Shown piece after piece: positions 46,216 through 58,674 of a stretch of DNA of 64,000 nucleotides. The DNA comes from Sesamum alatum (lineage: Eukaryota > Streptophyta > Magnoliopsida > Lamiales > Pedaliaceae): assembly GCA_034509735.1 (NCBI GenBank), contig JACGWO010000006.1, positions 9,315,001 through 9,379,000 on the forward strand, written 5' to 3'. The notes beneath the pieces are model-generated. The model did not search any database and was not told the DNA's origin. It saw only the letters and a list, made by a program, of their open reading frames with translations. Position 1 is the stretch's first letter. Every line of letters begins with the position of its first letter. The position numbers and the translations under genes were made by a program.

Positions 46216-48060
46216 ATGCCTTGCAAATCCAAGGTTTCTTCCTCAGGAGAAAATATTCCCCCTCTTCCGACAGAGGTCTCTAGCAAGGCTTTAGCGGTCA
46301 TTTTTGGGATTGCCTCTACCAGGTTCGAAAAATCTATCCAGAAACTCTATAGAAAGATTGCTCTTCTTAGTGAGCATGAGTGCATTACCCCACTTCCTTT
46401 CCGCAAGGCCAATGATCCTCCTCTGGGGTGTTTAACAGTTTATGCTTCCTAACTAACCTCTGGTCTTCACTTCCCTCTTCTGGATCTCTTGATCCAACAT
46501 TTAAATATTTTAGGGATACCTCCTAGCCAGCTATTGCCTAATTCGTACAGATTATTAATAGACTTCTTCATATGTTCCCAGTTGTATCACTTTGAAGCTT
46601 CGGTTGAAAATTTTATGGGTGTTTTTGCTCCCAAGTTGACTACCGGGAAGTGATTTTCTTACCTTTCCCCTTGTCCGAGCCTAACGTTCATCAAGGAGAA
46701 ACCTTCCTCACATGAGGCGTGGAAGGTTCGTTTCTACTTTATAAGGAAAATTGGGTGGTCTATTCCTGTGGCCCCGAGTTCTTCCCTGAGTGCATTACCC
46801 ACTCTAGATTTGAGAGGGCTAAAGAAAGAGATGCAGGAAGTGGGTTTGATTAAACATGGCTTTAATGCTAAGGGTATCTTGGAGAAAGAGTTACTCATCG
46901 TAGCTGGTTTACATCCGACTTTAGATCCCTATGATGGCCCTGAGGATCATTTCACTAGGTTTCGTAAGTACTCTACCCTTGTCGCTATTTCTTAGCTTTT
47001 TTAGTTGATCGTATGTTTTGCCTTGTTTTGCAGAGTCCATGATGAACCGGACGGCTGTTTTGCAAGTTCATTCCAGACGATGTCCCGACCATCCCCTCGG
47101 GGACCACATCAGCTTCGGCCACTCCCTCCGATCCTCTGTCTTCGTGTACTCCTCGTTCAGTCACTCCCCCCCCCAATCATATTCTTCATTGTTTCTTCAA
47201 GGGACTGTAGTGATCGATGTGGTTACTTTCCTAGAACATGAAGGTACTCCCTTTCAGACCAGCTCGAGGTGCATCCCTCTTCTCCTGTTCCTCCCCCCAT
47301 CGAAGCCGTATCGGCTTCGCACAAACAACCTTGTATTGATGAAGCTCGAATCAAGAGTCCACCTCCAGCTGGGGTCATTTCAGATCCCATGACTTTTCCT
47401 GCCTCTGTTCTTACTCTTAAACTCGACCTGAAGCTGGAGATTTTAACATGGCCCAAACCATCAATTGATTCGATGTTGATATCTTATCTACGCGATCGAT
47501 GCAAGGCTTGTGCCACTTCCTTCTTGCCTAGAATCCTACAGTACATGGTCCCCCTCCTCCTTCTTCTTCTTCTTCTTCTTCTTTATTTAAATTCTTCTAT
47601 TTTCTCAAACTCTTGCCATCGTTACAACTGTGATGGAGAAATACGAGGCTATGATGAAAAACTTAGAGGCCGTTGGCCTAAAACTTTAAGAGTGTCCCAC
47701 TAATTTGGCGAACCTTCACTGTTGTTTTGAAGAAGAGGGGTCTTGTTCCAAGGAGTTAGAGGCTAGGCTTCATGGTCAAGTTAACTAGCTTAAGTAAGTG
47801 GCAGAGAAAAAAAGGCCAAATTACTGTGCTGAATATGGAGATTGAGGTCCTCAAAATCCTCTACAGTTCAAGCTTACACCCGAGCTTGGGAAGAGGGCAT
47901 ATCTTCTGGGGTGGCGATGTACAAGAATTCCCAAGAATTCACTAGGAGATGTGTCGTCAAGGGTCATCTTTCTACATAAAGGACTTTTCCATTTTCTTGA
48001 AACAGTCAAAATTTGGGAAATCTCCCTCCTGGTTTTGATGTTACGCTTCTTAAACATTCG
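46216..48060 (+). pseudogene. Antisense ORF of Tat-type gypsy element (putative gypsy-type transposon protein, PF04195-like)
   Basis: It runs opposite to gag-pol, between integrase and 3' LTR. Readable phrases are LNILGIPPSQLLPNSYRLLI, VENFMGVFAPKL, WKVRFYFIRKIGWSIPV and GPEDHFTRFRKY. The order fits the family called putative gypsy type transposon, which recurs as an antisense ORF in plant Tat retrotransposons. TAA at 46450 and TGA near 46651 break it. An intron fits from 46964 (GTAAGT) to TTGCAG at 47033. The later part (47400-47860) has a TTC repeat and charged, coiled-coil-like stretches (ELEARLHGQV). The function of this protein family is not known. Confidence 0.65.
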
Positions 48061-48399
48061 GGTAGATGGTTTTGGTCGTAATGGGGGGCGGGTTCTGATA
48101 GCTGATGCCCTAGTAGTTTAGATAAGGATCACCCCCTCTCTTTTTGAACCATCTTCTTTTCTTTCTTTTCTCTTTTTTGCTTTGTGTATTTCCAAGCTAC
48201 TTCAGCCCTCCTTTTTTTGGGGTCTTACTGTCCCCCTGCCATGTATGGATACTTTATCTTTAATGCATTTTGCATATTTTCATGAGTAACATGTTATAGT
48301 TGCATCTTATTTCTTTAAAAAAAAAAAAAAAGAAGGTACCTTACAAGAGCTTACTTCTAGCTCATGAAATTTTAACAATAGAATTTCTTAATGTTATGA

Positions 48400-49638
48400 A
48401 TGCTCCAAGTATGAGAAACCTCCTTTCTTTCCATAGTTACCAACTTATAGGTCCCTTCCCGAAGAATATTGTTATCTGATAGGGTCCTTCCCATTTTGGG
48501 TTCAACTTTCCCACTAATTTTTGAACTTCTACTCTCTTAAGGACCGGTTCCCCTAGGTGGAGGGTCTTTCCTTGGCTAAAGAGTTGTATTTTTGGATTGT
48601 TCGTTGTTTATAATTTTCCAATCGAATCCTGGCTGCAAACCTTTTTTCTTCAATAAGATCCACTTCTAAGCATTGTGCTTCATCATATTTCATTGTTCCT
48701 CGGATCGATTCATTCTAGCGGTTGGTCTAGCTTCAGCCCGTATTAAGACTTCGGACCCATATACCAACAATAATGGAGTTTCTCCCAAACTCGATCAAGG
48801 AGTGGTTCGATATGCCCTGAGTACTCTTGGAATCTCATAAACCCAACTGGTCTTGGACTTTCCTAACCTTGGCTTGAGATTTTGCAGTAGAATTCAATTG
48901 CTAACCTCTGTCTGTCCATTAGTTTTTGGGTTGCCTATTGATGTAAAGACTTGCTTGATTCTCCACTCTGTTCACTAACTTTTGAAATTTTTGCTTTGAA
49001 ATTGAGTTCCATTATCTGACATGATTTGGCGTGAAACTCTGAATCAACACACAATATTTCTCCATTTGAACTGGATTATGTTGGATTCAGTGATTTTCGC
49101 TACAGGCTCAGCTTCCATCTATTTCCTAAAATGATCCACTGCTACCACGAGGAACTTTTTCTGTCCTTGAGAGGGAGGGAAAGGTCCAACCAAATCAATA
49201 CCCCAATGGTCGAACAGCCAGGCTAGATTCATATATTCAATTTTTACCCCAGGGACATTGTGTAAATTTCTGTGCATCTGGCAATGGGAGCATTTTTTCA
49301 CCATCTGCATGCTATCTTTTTGGAGAGTGGGCTAAATGTACCCGTTTCGCATAATCTTCAAAGTCAAGCTTCTTCCCCCTGAATGGTTTCCACAACTCCC
49401 TTCATGAATTTCTTTCATTAGCTTAAGAGCTTTGTCGGGATGTAGATAATGCAACGTCGGCATGGTAAAAGATTTTTTTGAAGAGATATCCATTATCTAT
49501 GAAGAATCTCTGTACGAGCCTTTTTATCCTTTGTGCCTCTTTAGTATCCGAAGTCAACTGTCCCTCTTCCAAGTAAGTTCGGATACTGTACATCCAGGTT
49601 TCGAGCTTCACTTCTCTTATTTGACCAATATCCTTCAA
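48400..49638 (-). pseudogene. Gypsy integrase (broken)
   Basis: On minus the linker WMYSIRTYLEEGQLTSDTKE leads to the zinc-binding part (MVKKCSHCQMHRN) and the catalytic core start HWGIDLVGPFPPSQGQKKFL with VVAVDHFRK. The later core is seen as GNPKTNGQTEV near 48930-48900. The C-terminal part, VGKLNPKWEGPYQ, lies near 48500. Stops and shifts interrupt it. Confidence 0.8.
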
Positions 49639-49817
49639 ACGTCCCTAGGGCTCCTCTTAGCAAGGATATTTGGGTCGTCTCCAAATCTTCCATGCTACTT
49701 CGTATTCGGGCTAGTCCATCAGCTCGGATGTTTTACGACCTAGAGATTTAGACTAACTCACAACCTTCAAACCCAATCTTTCTTTGTTTGACCTTTCCCA
49801 ACAATCTTCTCATCTCG

Positions 49818-50072
49818 TCATCCCTGACTTCGAATCTTCCATTCACTTGTTTCGACCACGAGCTGAGAGTCACTATATGCTTTAGTCCTTTGAGCTCCCA
49901 TATCGAGGGCTAGTTTTAACCCCGTCAACAAGGCCTCACATTTGGCCTTATGATTAGAGATCAACTCATTGTATCTTATCGCGGACTGAAGCTCTTCCTT
50001 TTCAGGGCTTATCAAAATAAGTCCCCCTTTATTTGTTTTTTCATAGCTAACCCATCCACGTATAGGACCCAT
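49818..50072 (-). pseudogene. Gypsy second RNase H domain (RVT_3 type)
   Basis: On minus: KGGLILISPEKEELQSAIRY, NHKAKCEALLTGLKLALDMG and TKAYSDSQLVVE. These are the three motif blocks of the plant-type RNase H added in Tat elements; the usual Glu of the second block is seen as CEALL. Confidence 0.8.
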
Positions 50073-50093
50073 TCTCCTTCTATTTTATTTTCC

Positions 50094-51430
50094 TCATAAG
50101 GAAGTTCGACCAGGAAGTGCGAGTGCTTGGACTTTAATCGAGGTTCGAGGTTGATATTCCAGGTCAAACTCATTAAGCTCATATGACCATTTTGTCATCT
50201 TGCTACCCATATTCTTTTGAAGTGCATGTTTCAAAGGTTGATTAGTGAATACAATAATGGGATGAGCCAAGATATAGGGTTGGGCTTGAGAACCGCTTGC
50301 ACCAAGGCGAGTACCATTTTTTTCATGGGGTCGTATCGAATTTCCTCCCCCTGTAGATAGTGCGAGATAGACCAAAAGTCTTTCCCCTTTTTCTGGTTTA
50401 CTCAAAAGCGAAGGGTTAACTAGATTCGATTTCAATTCTGGGAATGCTTTACTCCACTCATCAATCTACTGGAATCGTTGGGAATTTTGGAGGATTTTGA
50501 AAAATGGAAATCCTTTATCAGCTTGGGAGATAAATCTATGCCGAGCTACCAATCTCCCTGTAAGTTGCTGCACTTCTTTAACTGTTCGAGATTTCTTCAT
50601 TTGCGGGATGGCTGATATTTTTTTGGCATATGCCTCAATACCTTGTTGGGTAACAAGATATCCTAAGATTTTTCCTCCTTCTACCCTAAATACGCATTTT
50701 TTTGGGTTATGTTTCACCGCATGGCCTTTCAGCTGAACAAGGCACTCTTGTAGATCGGACAAGTGTTGTTCTTTTTACGTACTTTTAACTAACATATCAT
50801 CCACATATACTTCCATATTTCCTCCTATCTGTTGAGAGAATTTTGTCGACCATTCTTTAGTATGTAACACCATCGTTTTTTAGCCCGAAGGGCATTACGT
50901 TGTAACAATAAAACCCCAGATCAATTATAAAACTGGTTTACACTTGGTCTTCTTTTGCAAGCTTGATCAGATTGTGTCCTTAGTAAGCATCCAGTATGCT
51001 GAGCTTTTCACACCCTGAGGTAGAATCCACTAATTAATCTATTCGGGGTAAGGGGTAAGAGTCTTTCGGGTAAGCTTTATTTAGATCAGTAAAATCGACA
51101 CACATCCTCAATTTCCTACCTCGTTTTGGTACAAGCACCACATTGCTATCCAATCTGGGTAAGAGACTTCTCGGTATACACTTGCCTCTGATAGCCTTTG
51201 TACCTCTTAATGTATGATTTTATTCCTTGTGACTCTGAAACTTCTATTTTTTGTTTGACCGACGTGGCTTCCTTCTTTTTGTTCAATTTATGTGCTATTA
51301 TGATTGCATCAATGCATGTTGCTCTCCCATTCAAGACCTCTTGGTTATCTTTTAGAAATCATGTCAATTTTGTCACCTCTCTGAGCTCAAGTTCTTTCCT
51401 ATTTGCAGTTGTCTTTGCGGGACTCAAGGA
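50094..51430 (-). pseudogene. Gypsy reverse transcriptase and first RNase H (broken)
   Basis: On minus, fragments read HKLNKKKEATSVKQKIE (before the fingers), then the catalytic YVDD at 50796-50807 followed by MLVK. The thumb region follows: LQECLVQLKGHAVKHNPKKC, FRVEGGKILGYLVTQQGIEA and VKEVQQLTGRLVARHRFIS. The first RNase H shows PIIVFTNQPLKHALQKNMGS and MTKWSYELNEFDLEYQPR. Order and motifs are those of Ty3/gypsy. Several stops lie between the fragments. Confidence 0.85.
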
Positions 51431-51599
51431 TCCATCGTGATATATTGTGTTTCATCAGTGGGGTACATTCTGTCCGAGGCTACCTTCTCTTTTGTCCCTA
51501 AGGTGGATGAGTCAGGACATTAGTGATTTATCTTAATGACATCGACATTCTCGAGGTCTCAACTAATCTCCTCGTACTTCCTCGAGCCCCATATAGGGT

Positions 51600-52151
51600 G
51601 AGGAATTTCATTTTGAGACACGAGGTGGAGATACTGCCTTGAGAGCATTCAGGGTAAGCCTCCCTAGGATGACATTATAACTAGGCTGCTCGGAATCCAC
51701 CGCCAGAAACTTGGTCACGTGTGTCCTTCTTCTGGGTTCGTCCCCTAAGGACATAGGTGTGGGGACCTCTCCTATCGTTTGGATGATGCTCCCCTTGAAT
51801 CCCATAGTTGTCTCGCGAGGATGGATTAACTATCGATATAACCTCATTTACAAAAATGCGGTAAGGAACAAGATATCTACCGAAGTTTCCACTATCAATC
51901 AATATTCTTTTTACTTTGATATTTGAGATTACCAAAGATATGACCACTGCATCTTCATGCGGAAAGATTATTCCCCGCTCATCCTCCTCGATAAAGGTAA
52001 TGGTTGGCGTTTCGCTTGCGGCCCCACTTTTGGCTTGAATATTGATGAACACTTGACTAGTGATTTCTCGGAGGTGTCTCTTGCGGGCAGACCTGGTGGT
52101 TCCCCCGTAGTCTCCTCCCTCTATGATATTCACAACCCTGTCTTGAGGCAA
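51600..52151 (-). pseudogene. Gypsy protease region (broken)
   Basis: On minus: TITFIEEDERGIIFPHEDAV, VISLVISNIKVKRILIDSG with the catalytic Asp-Ser-Gly, then (in another frame) FLAVDSEQPSYNVILGR. The spacing is typical of Tat-type gag-pol. The usual Ser-Ser-Ala-Asp after DSG is altered to NFGRY, so the site is damaged. Confidence 0.8.
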
Positions 52152-53560
52152 ATTTTCTCCTTAGGATGGCTTGGATATCGCCTCAAATCGGTAGGTAGAG
52201 TTGTCTTTCTTTTCCCTATAGCTTGCGAACTTCCCCTTTGAGGTTGAGTTAACTCCTTAAAATGCCCATCTGTACAAGCCTCTCTAGTTGCTCCTTTAAG
52301 TAGAAACATACCTCAATTGTGTGCCATCTATTCTGATGAAAGTTGCAGTACTTTGCGATCGTTGTTTATCTTCACTGATTTTCATCTTAGTAGGCCATCA
52401 CAGATGCTCACTATTTTCTATGACCATTAGATCTTGAGTTCTGGGTCATATTTGGGGGAGTATAAACTTCCACTTGGTACCTACGATCCCCTTTTAACTC
52501 CATCATGCATTTTCTTTGGGATTTCTTTAATGGCCTCTTTTTTGAAAATGGTGGGAATTTTTTCACTTTCCTAGATTCCTCAATGAGGATGAACCTTTCC
52601 GCCCTATTAATAGTTCATCCCAATTGGTTGTTGGATCCTCTATCAGTGAGTCTACTAAACCATCATTCTTGCAGTCCTTGTGTCATTATTCCTTACAGGA
52701 ATTCGGGGCTCATGTTTGGCACATCTAATATCTCATTAGCGAATCTTTGCACATAGGCCTCAAAGACTCGCCTTCTTCTTGTACAATGGCAAACAAGTGG
52801 TTGGAATTTTTGGGATAATGTTTATTACCAACAAAGTGATGCACGAATCCTCAAGCCAACTAATCAAAATCCAGGATGAACCCTGAGGGCAAATGGGAGA
52901 AGCAGGTTTGCGATCTTCCTACCAACATGGTGCAAAAAATTCGACACAGCAGGGCGTCACAAGGATCCACCAAGTCCATGTCGGCTACAAATTGATCAAT
53001 ATGATCCTTTGGGTCTCCCTTTTCTCCTTCTTAACAAGCAAGCTAAGGAATCCTCACATTATTTTTCAAGGGTGCTACGAATATTTCATCTGAAAAAGGA
53101 TTTCCCTTTCTTATACTAGGAAACTCAGGACTAAGTTGTTTCCATAAATCTGCTACTTCCATCTGTAAGGCCTCAACCGAGGATCTTCTGCCAAGGCCCT
53201 AGGCTGGGGTTGTATCGGGCCGGGAGCTGGATTGCTTCCTAAGGGGCCTTCTTCTTCCCTTTGTGGGGGTCCTTCTGAACAAGCATTGAGTGGGAGGGTT
53301 CTCTCTCTTTTTCTTGCAACCATCTGAAGGAAGCTCTTGCTCTTTTTTCTGCCTCTTCCTACGAAACTTTCATGTCTTCCGTTGCAGCATAGGGGAGGCT
53401 AGGTTGGACCTGGGATAAATGCTCTTCTTGAGGGCGGCTTATACCTAGTTCATCTTTGGGGAGAGGGATGTCTCTGGGTTCCCTGCTTTTTTCTTCTTAA
53501 GATCTTATCGCCATTCGCCTTCTCACAATCTTATAATTTGTATTCCCCCAGACGGTGTCA
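52152..53560 (-). pseudogene. Gypsy gag region (broken)
   Basis: No long frame remains. On minus the phrases EESRKVKKFPPFSKK and ERFILIE (about 52620-52530) and a proline/acidic stretch near 53150-53400 fit the gag of this group. The assignment rests mostly on position between LTR and protease. Confidence 0.5.
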
Positions 53561-53568
53561 ATTTGATG

Positions 53569-54060
53569 TGGTAGGATCTTTGTTACTCAAGAAAGAATGG
53601 TGCTTCTTGCACCTGTCCGCTTTGAATTCCCGGAAGGGGTTTTTTATAAGAATTTTCTTCTATTGGCCTTGTATTATATTGGTTCATCCCATCTCCCTTA
53701 GAACCTACATCAAAATCCAATAGTTGGCAGAAGATCTGCTCCTAAATTTTGTCTTTTGAAGATACGAGCTATGTAGAACTGTCTCGTATATACTGCCCGC
53801 ATAGGAGATCGTATATCCCAGGATTCCTCACATACCTCGCCCATTTTCTTAAGAGGCAACTTCTTATCATTACGAGGGCTTACTCATAAAAATTGACCTC
53901 GTGAGTTAATAGTAAGTTCGATGGCTCCTCAACGAGTTTCTTCTGTCCGAGGGACAATTTCACAATACATCTTTGTGGCTACGTCATTCTAGGGGTTCCT
54001 TATGCCTCCCTTGTGCTTTCCAATTTCTACTTGGTTCGTATTTGTAATTTTTAAAACAAC
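53569..54060 (-). repeat. 5' LTR of the gypsy element
   Basis: It matches 45168-45672 with many substitutions and small gaps. The outer end near 54060 is worn and approximate. Confidence 0.75.
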
Positions 54061-55463
54061 GAGGGGTATCAGTAATTATATCAAACCTCGGGAAATGTCA
54101 TTGCAATTTACCCAAAAAGAAATAAACTTGAACTTATATTTCTATCAAATCTCGTGAAGTAATCAAAGCCTTTCAAAATTTTCATTGAAGAAATTTTAAG
54201 ATAAAACCTCTTGTCTTTGAAAGAAATCAAACTCATTGTAAAAGATCAATCCAAAGATCCATTCTACTTTAGAATTCCTTCTTACATAGTATTAATCACT
54301 GATTCAATTCATCCAATATTTTTTTCTTTCACTACTTTTTGTTGGACTAGTACAATGCACACGCGTTGCGTGTGAAGCATAAATTTTTTTATAAAAATAT
54401 GTATTAAGTTTATATAAAAACTAATAAAAAAATATTCAATAAATATTTAATATTTTATTTTCACAATAGAAGATTACAAAATTAACAACTAAAAGTAAAT
54501 AAATTCATTAGCTAATTTTCAAATGCTTTTAATTGTAAGACTAATATTTTTTTTACAGTATTTATGCACTGATGAATATTTATGCTTCTTTTACTTTTGC
54601 ACCATTGCATTGTTTTGTTGTTGTCCAGTTTTAGACCATGTTATGTACGTATTTTGATCCATTGCATAGACACAATATTATACAAGTAAATATATTTTTT
54701 CTTGACATTTGCACTTGCTTTATAAAATTTTTCTTGATTCGAACTGTTAATTTTTATATTGTAGTTATATTTTTATTTTTAATATTTTATGTATTTGTTT
54801 GGACTAATTATGTTCGATCTAGTGGTCCCCCAATAAAATGCTGATAAATATTTAGATCTTCGTTTGCAATTTAGATATTCGTATTTATTATATTGTGTAT
54901 AAGGAATTTCTACAAAATGAGGTCTATATACCACTTATATATATATATTTTATTGTTCTTCTCATTTCACATTATTTCATAATTTTCTTACCTATAAAGT
55001 CATAAGGTTCATGTCACAATCAAGTTAATTGGTTATTTTTTAAAATTATTATAATTATTTAAATATATATATACTTAACACAAAAAATTAAAAGATATAA
55101 CATTTTCTTGATTATATGTCATGCTTATAAAAATGTGCATTTATTAAATATTAGAAATCTTAGTAAAATTTAATTTTTTTCTTTAAAGAAGAATTTTCTA
55201 TCTGCCTTTTATATGCTAAATCATAAAATATTTTAATAGATCAAATTTTGTATGTAATCAATGCAAAATAAAATAAAATAAACTCTGAAAGGTCCAATAT
55301 ATATCGTTTACTTATCAAAACGTATTTTATTAGTTTTATTTAATATCTTAACGTTACTTTTCATTTTCGGGAATTCTTTTATGACCCTATACGTGAATCA
55401 AATTTACTAATATAAAATAGTTGATCTTATTCATACTTTTATAATATTAATTATATATGTGTT
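54061..55463. other. AT-rich DNA without a gene
   Basis: The first 60 bases (aacgaggggtatcagtaatt, atgtcattgcaatttaccca) resemble a foldback-MITE arm. Apart from a Helitron end nothing else is seen; open frames are low-complexity and hydrophobic. Confidence 0.4.
54347..54372 (-). mobile_element. Helitron 3' end
   Basis: On minus the end reads as a perfect 7-base stem (cacacgc, loop, gcgtgtg) a few bases before CTAG and T. This is the typical Helitron terminus. The partner 5' TC end was not found to the right, so the element's length is unknown. Confidence 0.55.
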
Positions 55464-56435
55464 CACCATAAAAAAAAATGCGGGAATTAAAATGGTAACA
55501 GGAACGGTTTTGTTAATTTTTGGAATGGTAAATAGTTCACTGGATCCTTTTGAACTGCCATTAGGAACGACTAAGAAACGGGAGGCAATCCGTGGCAATA
55601 AGAGGCGATCCTAATAATTAGGAACGTAACGAAGTGACCGTTCCTATTTTGGAACGGTTTTTGACATATTTTCTGTATACCGTTCCTAATTACCTTTGTA
55701 TGTATAAATTTACAATTTTTGCATTTGGAACACCTTATAAATTTTTGGAACGGCCGCATCGAAATTAAATCGCGCAATTAGGAACGGTAGTTAGAACACG
55801 TTTTGAAATTGTCATCATAAGTTGTAGATACATTTTAGCATGGTGTCTGGAATACAAGTTGGAACAGTCTGTTGTATAGATTAGGATCGGGAACTGGAAT
55901 ACATGTTGTCGCGTTGGTTAGGAACGGTTTTTGCACTCCAATTTTGGAATACCACTTTGGACCGGTTTTTGGTATTTGCTTTAGAACGAAAGCCTAACCA
56001 CGAAAGCATTGATTTTGGAATACATGTAGGCACGGTAAGTCCCGTCTTTAGGAACGGTTGACTTCTATTTTTGGAATGGTGTTTTCATCGGTATTGAGAA
56101 CGTTAACTGATTTAAAAAAGTCAAATATTGGAATGGCTTTTGGCGCTCAATGACCGTCTAAAGTACCATTCCTAATTAATGAATTATTTAATTTTTTTTA
56201 TAGTAATAATTATTATCATTTAAATATAAATTAAATTTTTAATAATATTTTTGATTTTGATTTTATAATTAATATTTAAATATAAAAAAATGCCTAATTT
56301 AGAAATAAAAATTATATTAAATACGAATATTATTCGATTTAATTACAAAAAAAATAATAAAAAAATACATAATCTACTCCTCGGCCCCATCGGCCTCGTC
56401 CATCTCGTCAATATCTGGAAGGGTGGGGTCTCTAG
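55464..56435 (-). mobile_element. Left end of a second CACTA element
   Basis: It starts CACCATAAAAAAAAATGCGG, one base from CACTA, followed by an array of ggaacggttttt-type repeats (55490-56170) as in the element at 6.7-21.2 kb. On minus, a coding end lies at 56435-56374: RDPTLPDIDEMDEADGAEE and a stop. The acidic tail corresponds to SADSPIPDDEA at 7639 in the first element. The copia copy B starts at 56436, inside this coding end. The rest of the element would lie beyond the window. Confidence 0.65.
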
Positions 56436-56943
56436 TGTTAGAATAAGTGACCATGTAGCCAATCTTGATAGGCGAATTGTAACCTATGTCTGAACAATTT
56501 CGAAGTTTTGATAAAACATTAATGAATAAAAAAGTGAAATTCATATGGCGCATACTTTGTTTGTGGTCACTTTATCTGCTTTATAACTGTTCGCTACATA
56601 AACAAAGCCCACAGACTGAAATCGCATTTCGGGGACTGGGACTACGCTTGGAGGCAGGTCCATGAAATCAGTTCCGTTGAATCAGTCTGGAAATCTCTAA
56701 GTCAAGGAATCTCGAAAAATGGGTAACGAGATTCCTCTTGAGACTTGCACTAAGCATCTGCTGTCGTGTTTCATCGACGGGTGACGATGATCGTCTAAGC
56801 AGTGTTAGTGGGTCGGCCTGCTGGGGAGCGGCTGACTTAGGTGACTCGCGGGAACCGTCTTACGGAGGACCCTGAGTAGGGTCGGCTAGGTATGACGTGA
56901 GTTCCCGGTTTCAACGGTACAGGTCAAATCCTATGACCTTGAG
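56436..56943 (+). repeat. Truncated 5' LTR of copia copy B
   Basis: It starts TGTTAGAATAAGTGACC and matches the 3' LTR from 62740 up to the phrase caaatcctatgacc. There it switches to gcgcgcgcacgc of the leader. Confidence 0.88.
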
Positions 56944-56944
56944 T

Positions 56945-57232
56945 AGGCGCGCGCGCACGCAGACAACGGAGTTTGCGCGCGCGCGCCCGGCAAGCACGTC
57001 TGATGCGCGTGCACACGCGCGGCCTGGACGCAGGAGGCGCGGCAGGTTGGCGCGCGCGGGCAAAGGCGCCTGCGCGCGGCAGCCTGCCAGCACGCGCAAG
57101 CGTGCGCAGCGCTGCCTACCTGCCTGCTCGCGCGCGCGCGCCGGTTAGGGGTGCCCTACGCTCGTGCAAGGACAACAGGCTGGGCCTACTGGCCTGTGTG
57201 CGCCGGCAGAACGCCGCTGGTGGCGGCGGCCG
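56945..57232 (+). repeat. GC-rich leader block of copia copy B
   Basis: Shorter version of the block at 10555-11015, with the same gcgcgc runs and caaaggcgcctgcgcgc-type hairpins. It ends ggtggcggcggccg, like the end of block A (ccggcggcggcggctg). Apparent reading frames are artefacts of the base composition. Confidence 0.8.
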
Positions 57233-58674
57233 ATTAAAGTTTACGTTTTCTCGTTATTTTAATTTTTTGGATAATTCTGAAAAATTAGTTTTGTTTAATT
57301 TTACATGTTTTTCTTAAAGAACATTATTTGGAAGGTTGTTATATTGGATTTGGAATCCCGGGGAATTACTCACCTTCAAATAATGAGGAAGGGTCTTCTT
57401 AAACGGGAAAGGATATTACCAACGGTTGTACCACGTTTTTCATACGTAACTCGTTTATTTATCATGGGATGATGTGATTAGAAATCATGTGATTATGTGC
57501 GTTTATTGAGAATGGATGATCACGAGACCTGGACCGAATGTATGTTCTAATTTATGTTGGGCCTGTGTGCCTCTTTTGCTTGCACCTTCTCCTCTTCTAG
57601 TTGCCTTGGAATAATAAGGCATTCTATCTCCCTCCTATTGTACTCCCCCCGAGTTTCGTTGGGGTTTCTTTTTACATATGTAATGAGAGTAGTGTAGGAG
57701 TGAGGATTTCATTTTTATGTACTTGGTGGAGATGAAGGAAGGTCCACACGGAGAGCCCAAAATGGAGGATCCAAGGCGTTTCCATGGAGACTTGAAAGAG
57801 AAAAAGAGGCCAAGGCCCATCAGCATGTTGATCGAGTTACTATTAAATGTAATAGTGTAGAACCAACCCTAGATTGACCATAGATCCACTGCAGGCTCAG
57901 TGGATTGCATAGGATTTGGGCTTGTGATCATCCAACAGGGGCGTGCTAGGCTTTAATTTTGCATGTGGCTTTTATGGTGAATGAATGGTTTTATTTATCA
58001 TATTACTGCTATGGGATGCAAATTTTAATTACGCATTTTGGATGAATGTGTTCATGTATGGGATCTCGGTCATTTACAACTCTCACTTGGTTAGACCAAA
58101 GTTCAAAATATTAGACCCTCGATAAATGGACATGAACTCTAGGAGTTCGTCCATGCCTTCCAATCCATGGCTTAGTGAGGAAGCTGATTTAGGTCGATAG
58201 CGTGGTCTCATGAGTCGTGGCACGACTATCGTACTTAAAAGAAGCTGCACTGTGTCATGAACGGAAAGTAGACCACTGTTATCTGTCTCACGAGTCATGG
58301 AGGTAGCAGGGGGTCTGTGATTCAGTCGATTGGGTCGGGTCTAACGCCCATATAACATGATTCGCTTGGAGTCCTAGGGATCACGTGAAAGGGTGAGGCG
58401 GTTATCTTGGGAATCTCGTGGAACGAGAATGGTATGGTATACCTCCCACAGGTTTTTTTCCATGCGAATCGTAAAAGCGGGGTATGGGGAAGATTGCTGT
58501 GGATCCCGAGCCCACTAGGAAAAGGATTTTCCAAAAACAACGTTTGAGAGTATCGTGTTTTCGTATAAATAGTGGGAGCATTAAATGATAAAAGTCAAGC
58601 ATTTAATTGTTTATCAAACTTCCATCTTTTAAAATTCTGCTGATCGTAGTTCTGTTTTAAAATGTAGATTTAAA
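57233..58674 (+). other. Untranslated leader of copia B
   Basis: It matches 11016-12538 with substitutions and gaps. No gene is seen. Confidence 0.6.

Larger units (their letters stand above)
45168..54060 (-). mobile_element. Ty3/gypsy retrotransposon, Tat type, with antisense ORF
   Basis: Two direct LTRs (45168-45672 and 53569-about 54060) enclose an interior coding on minus in the order gag, protease, reverse transcriptase, RNase H, second RNase H, integrase. Integrase after RT marks Ty3/gypsy, and the second RNase H marks the Tat branch. Next to the right LTR the minus strand reads ttgacaccgtctgggggaa, close to the ttggcgccgt-type primer site. Before the left LTR it reads aaaaaattgggggac, a polypurine tract. 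An extra ORF runs on plus between integrase and the 3' LTR. All frames are broken, and the LTRs differ at many positions, so the insertion is old. No clean target duplication was found. Confidence 0.85.

Noticed and set aside
47519..47585. Poly-Leu segment as a signal peptide or membrane segment
   Set aside because: It comes from a TTC microsatellite within the decayed antisense ORF.
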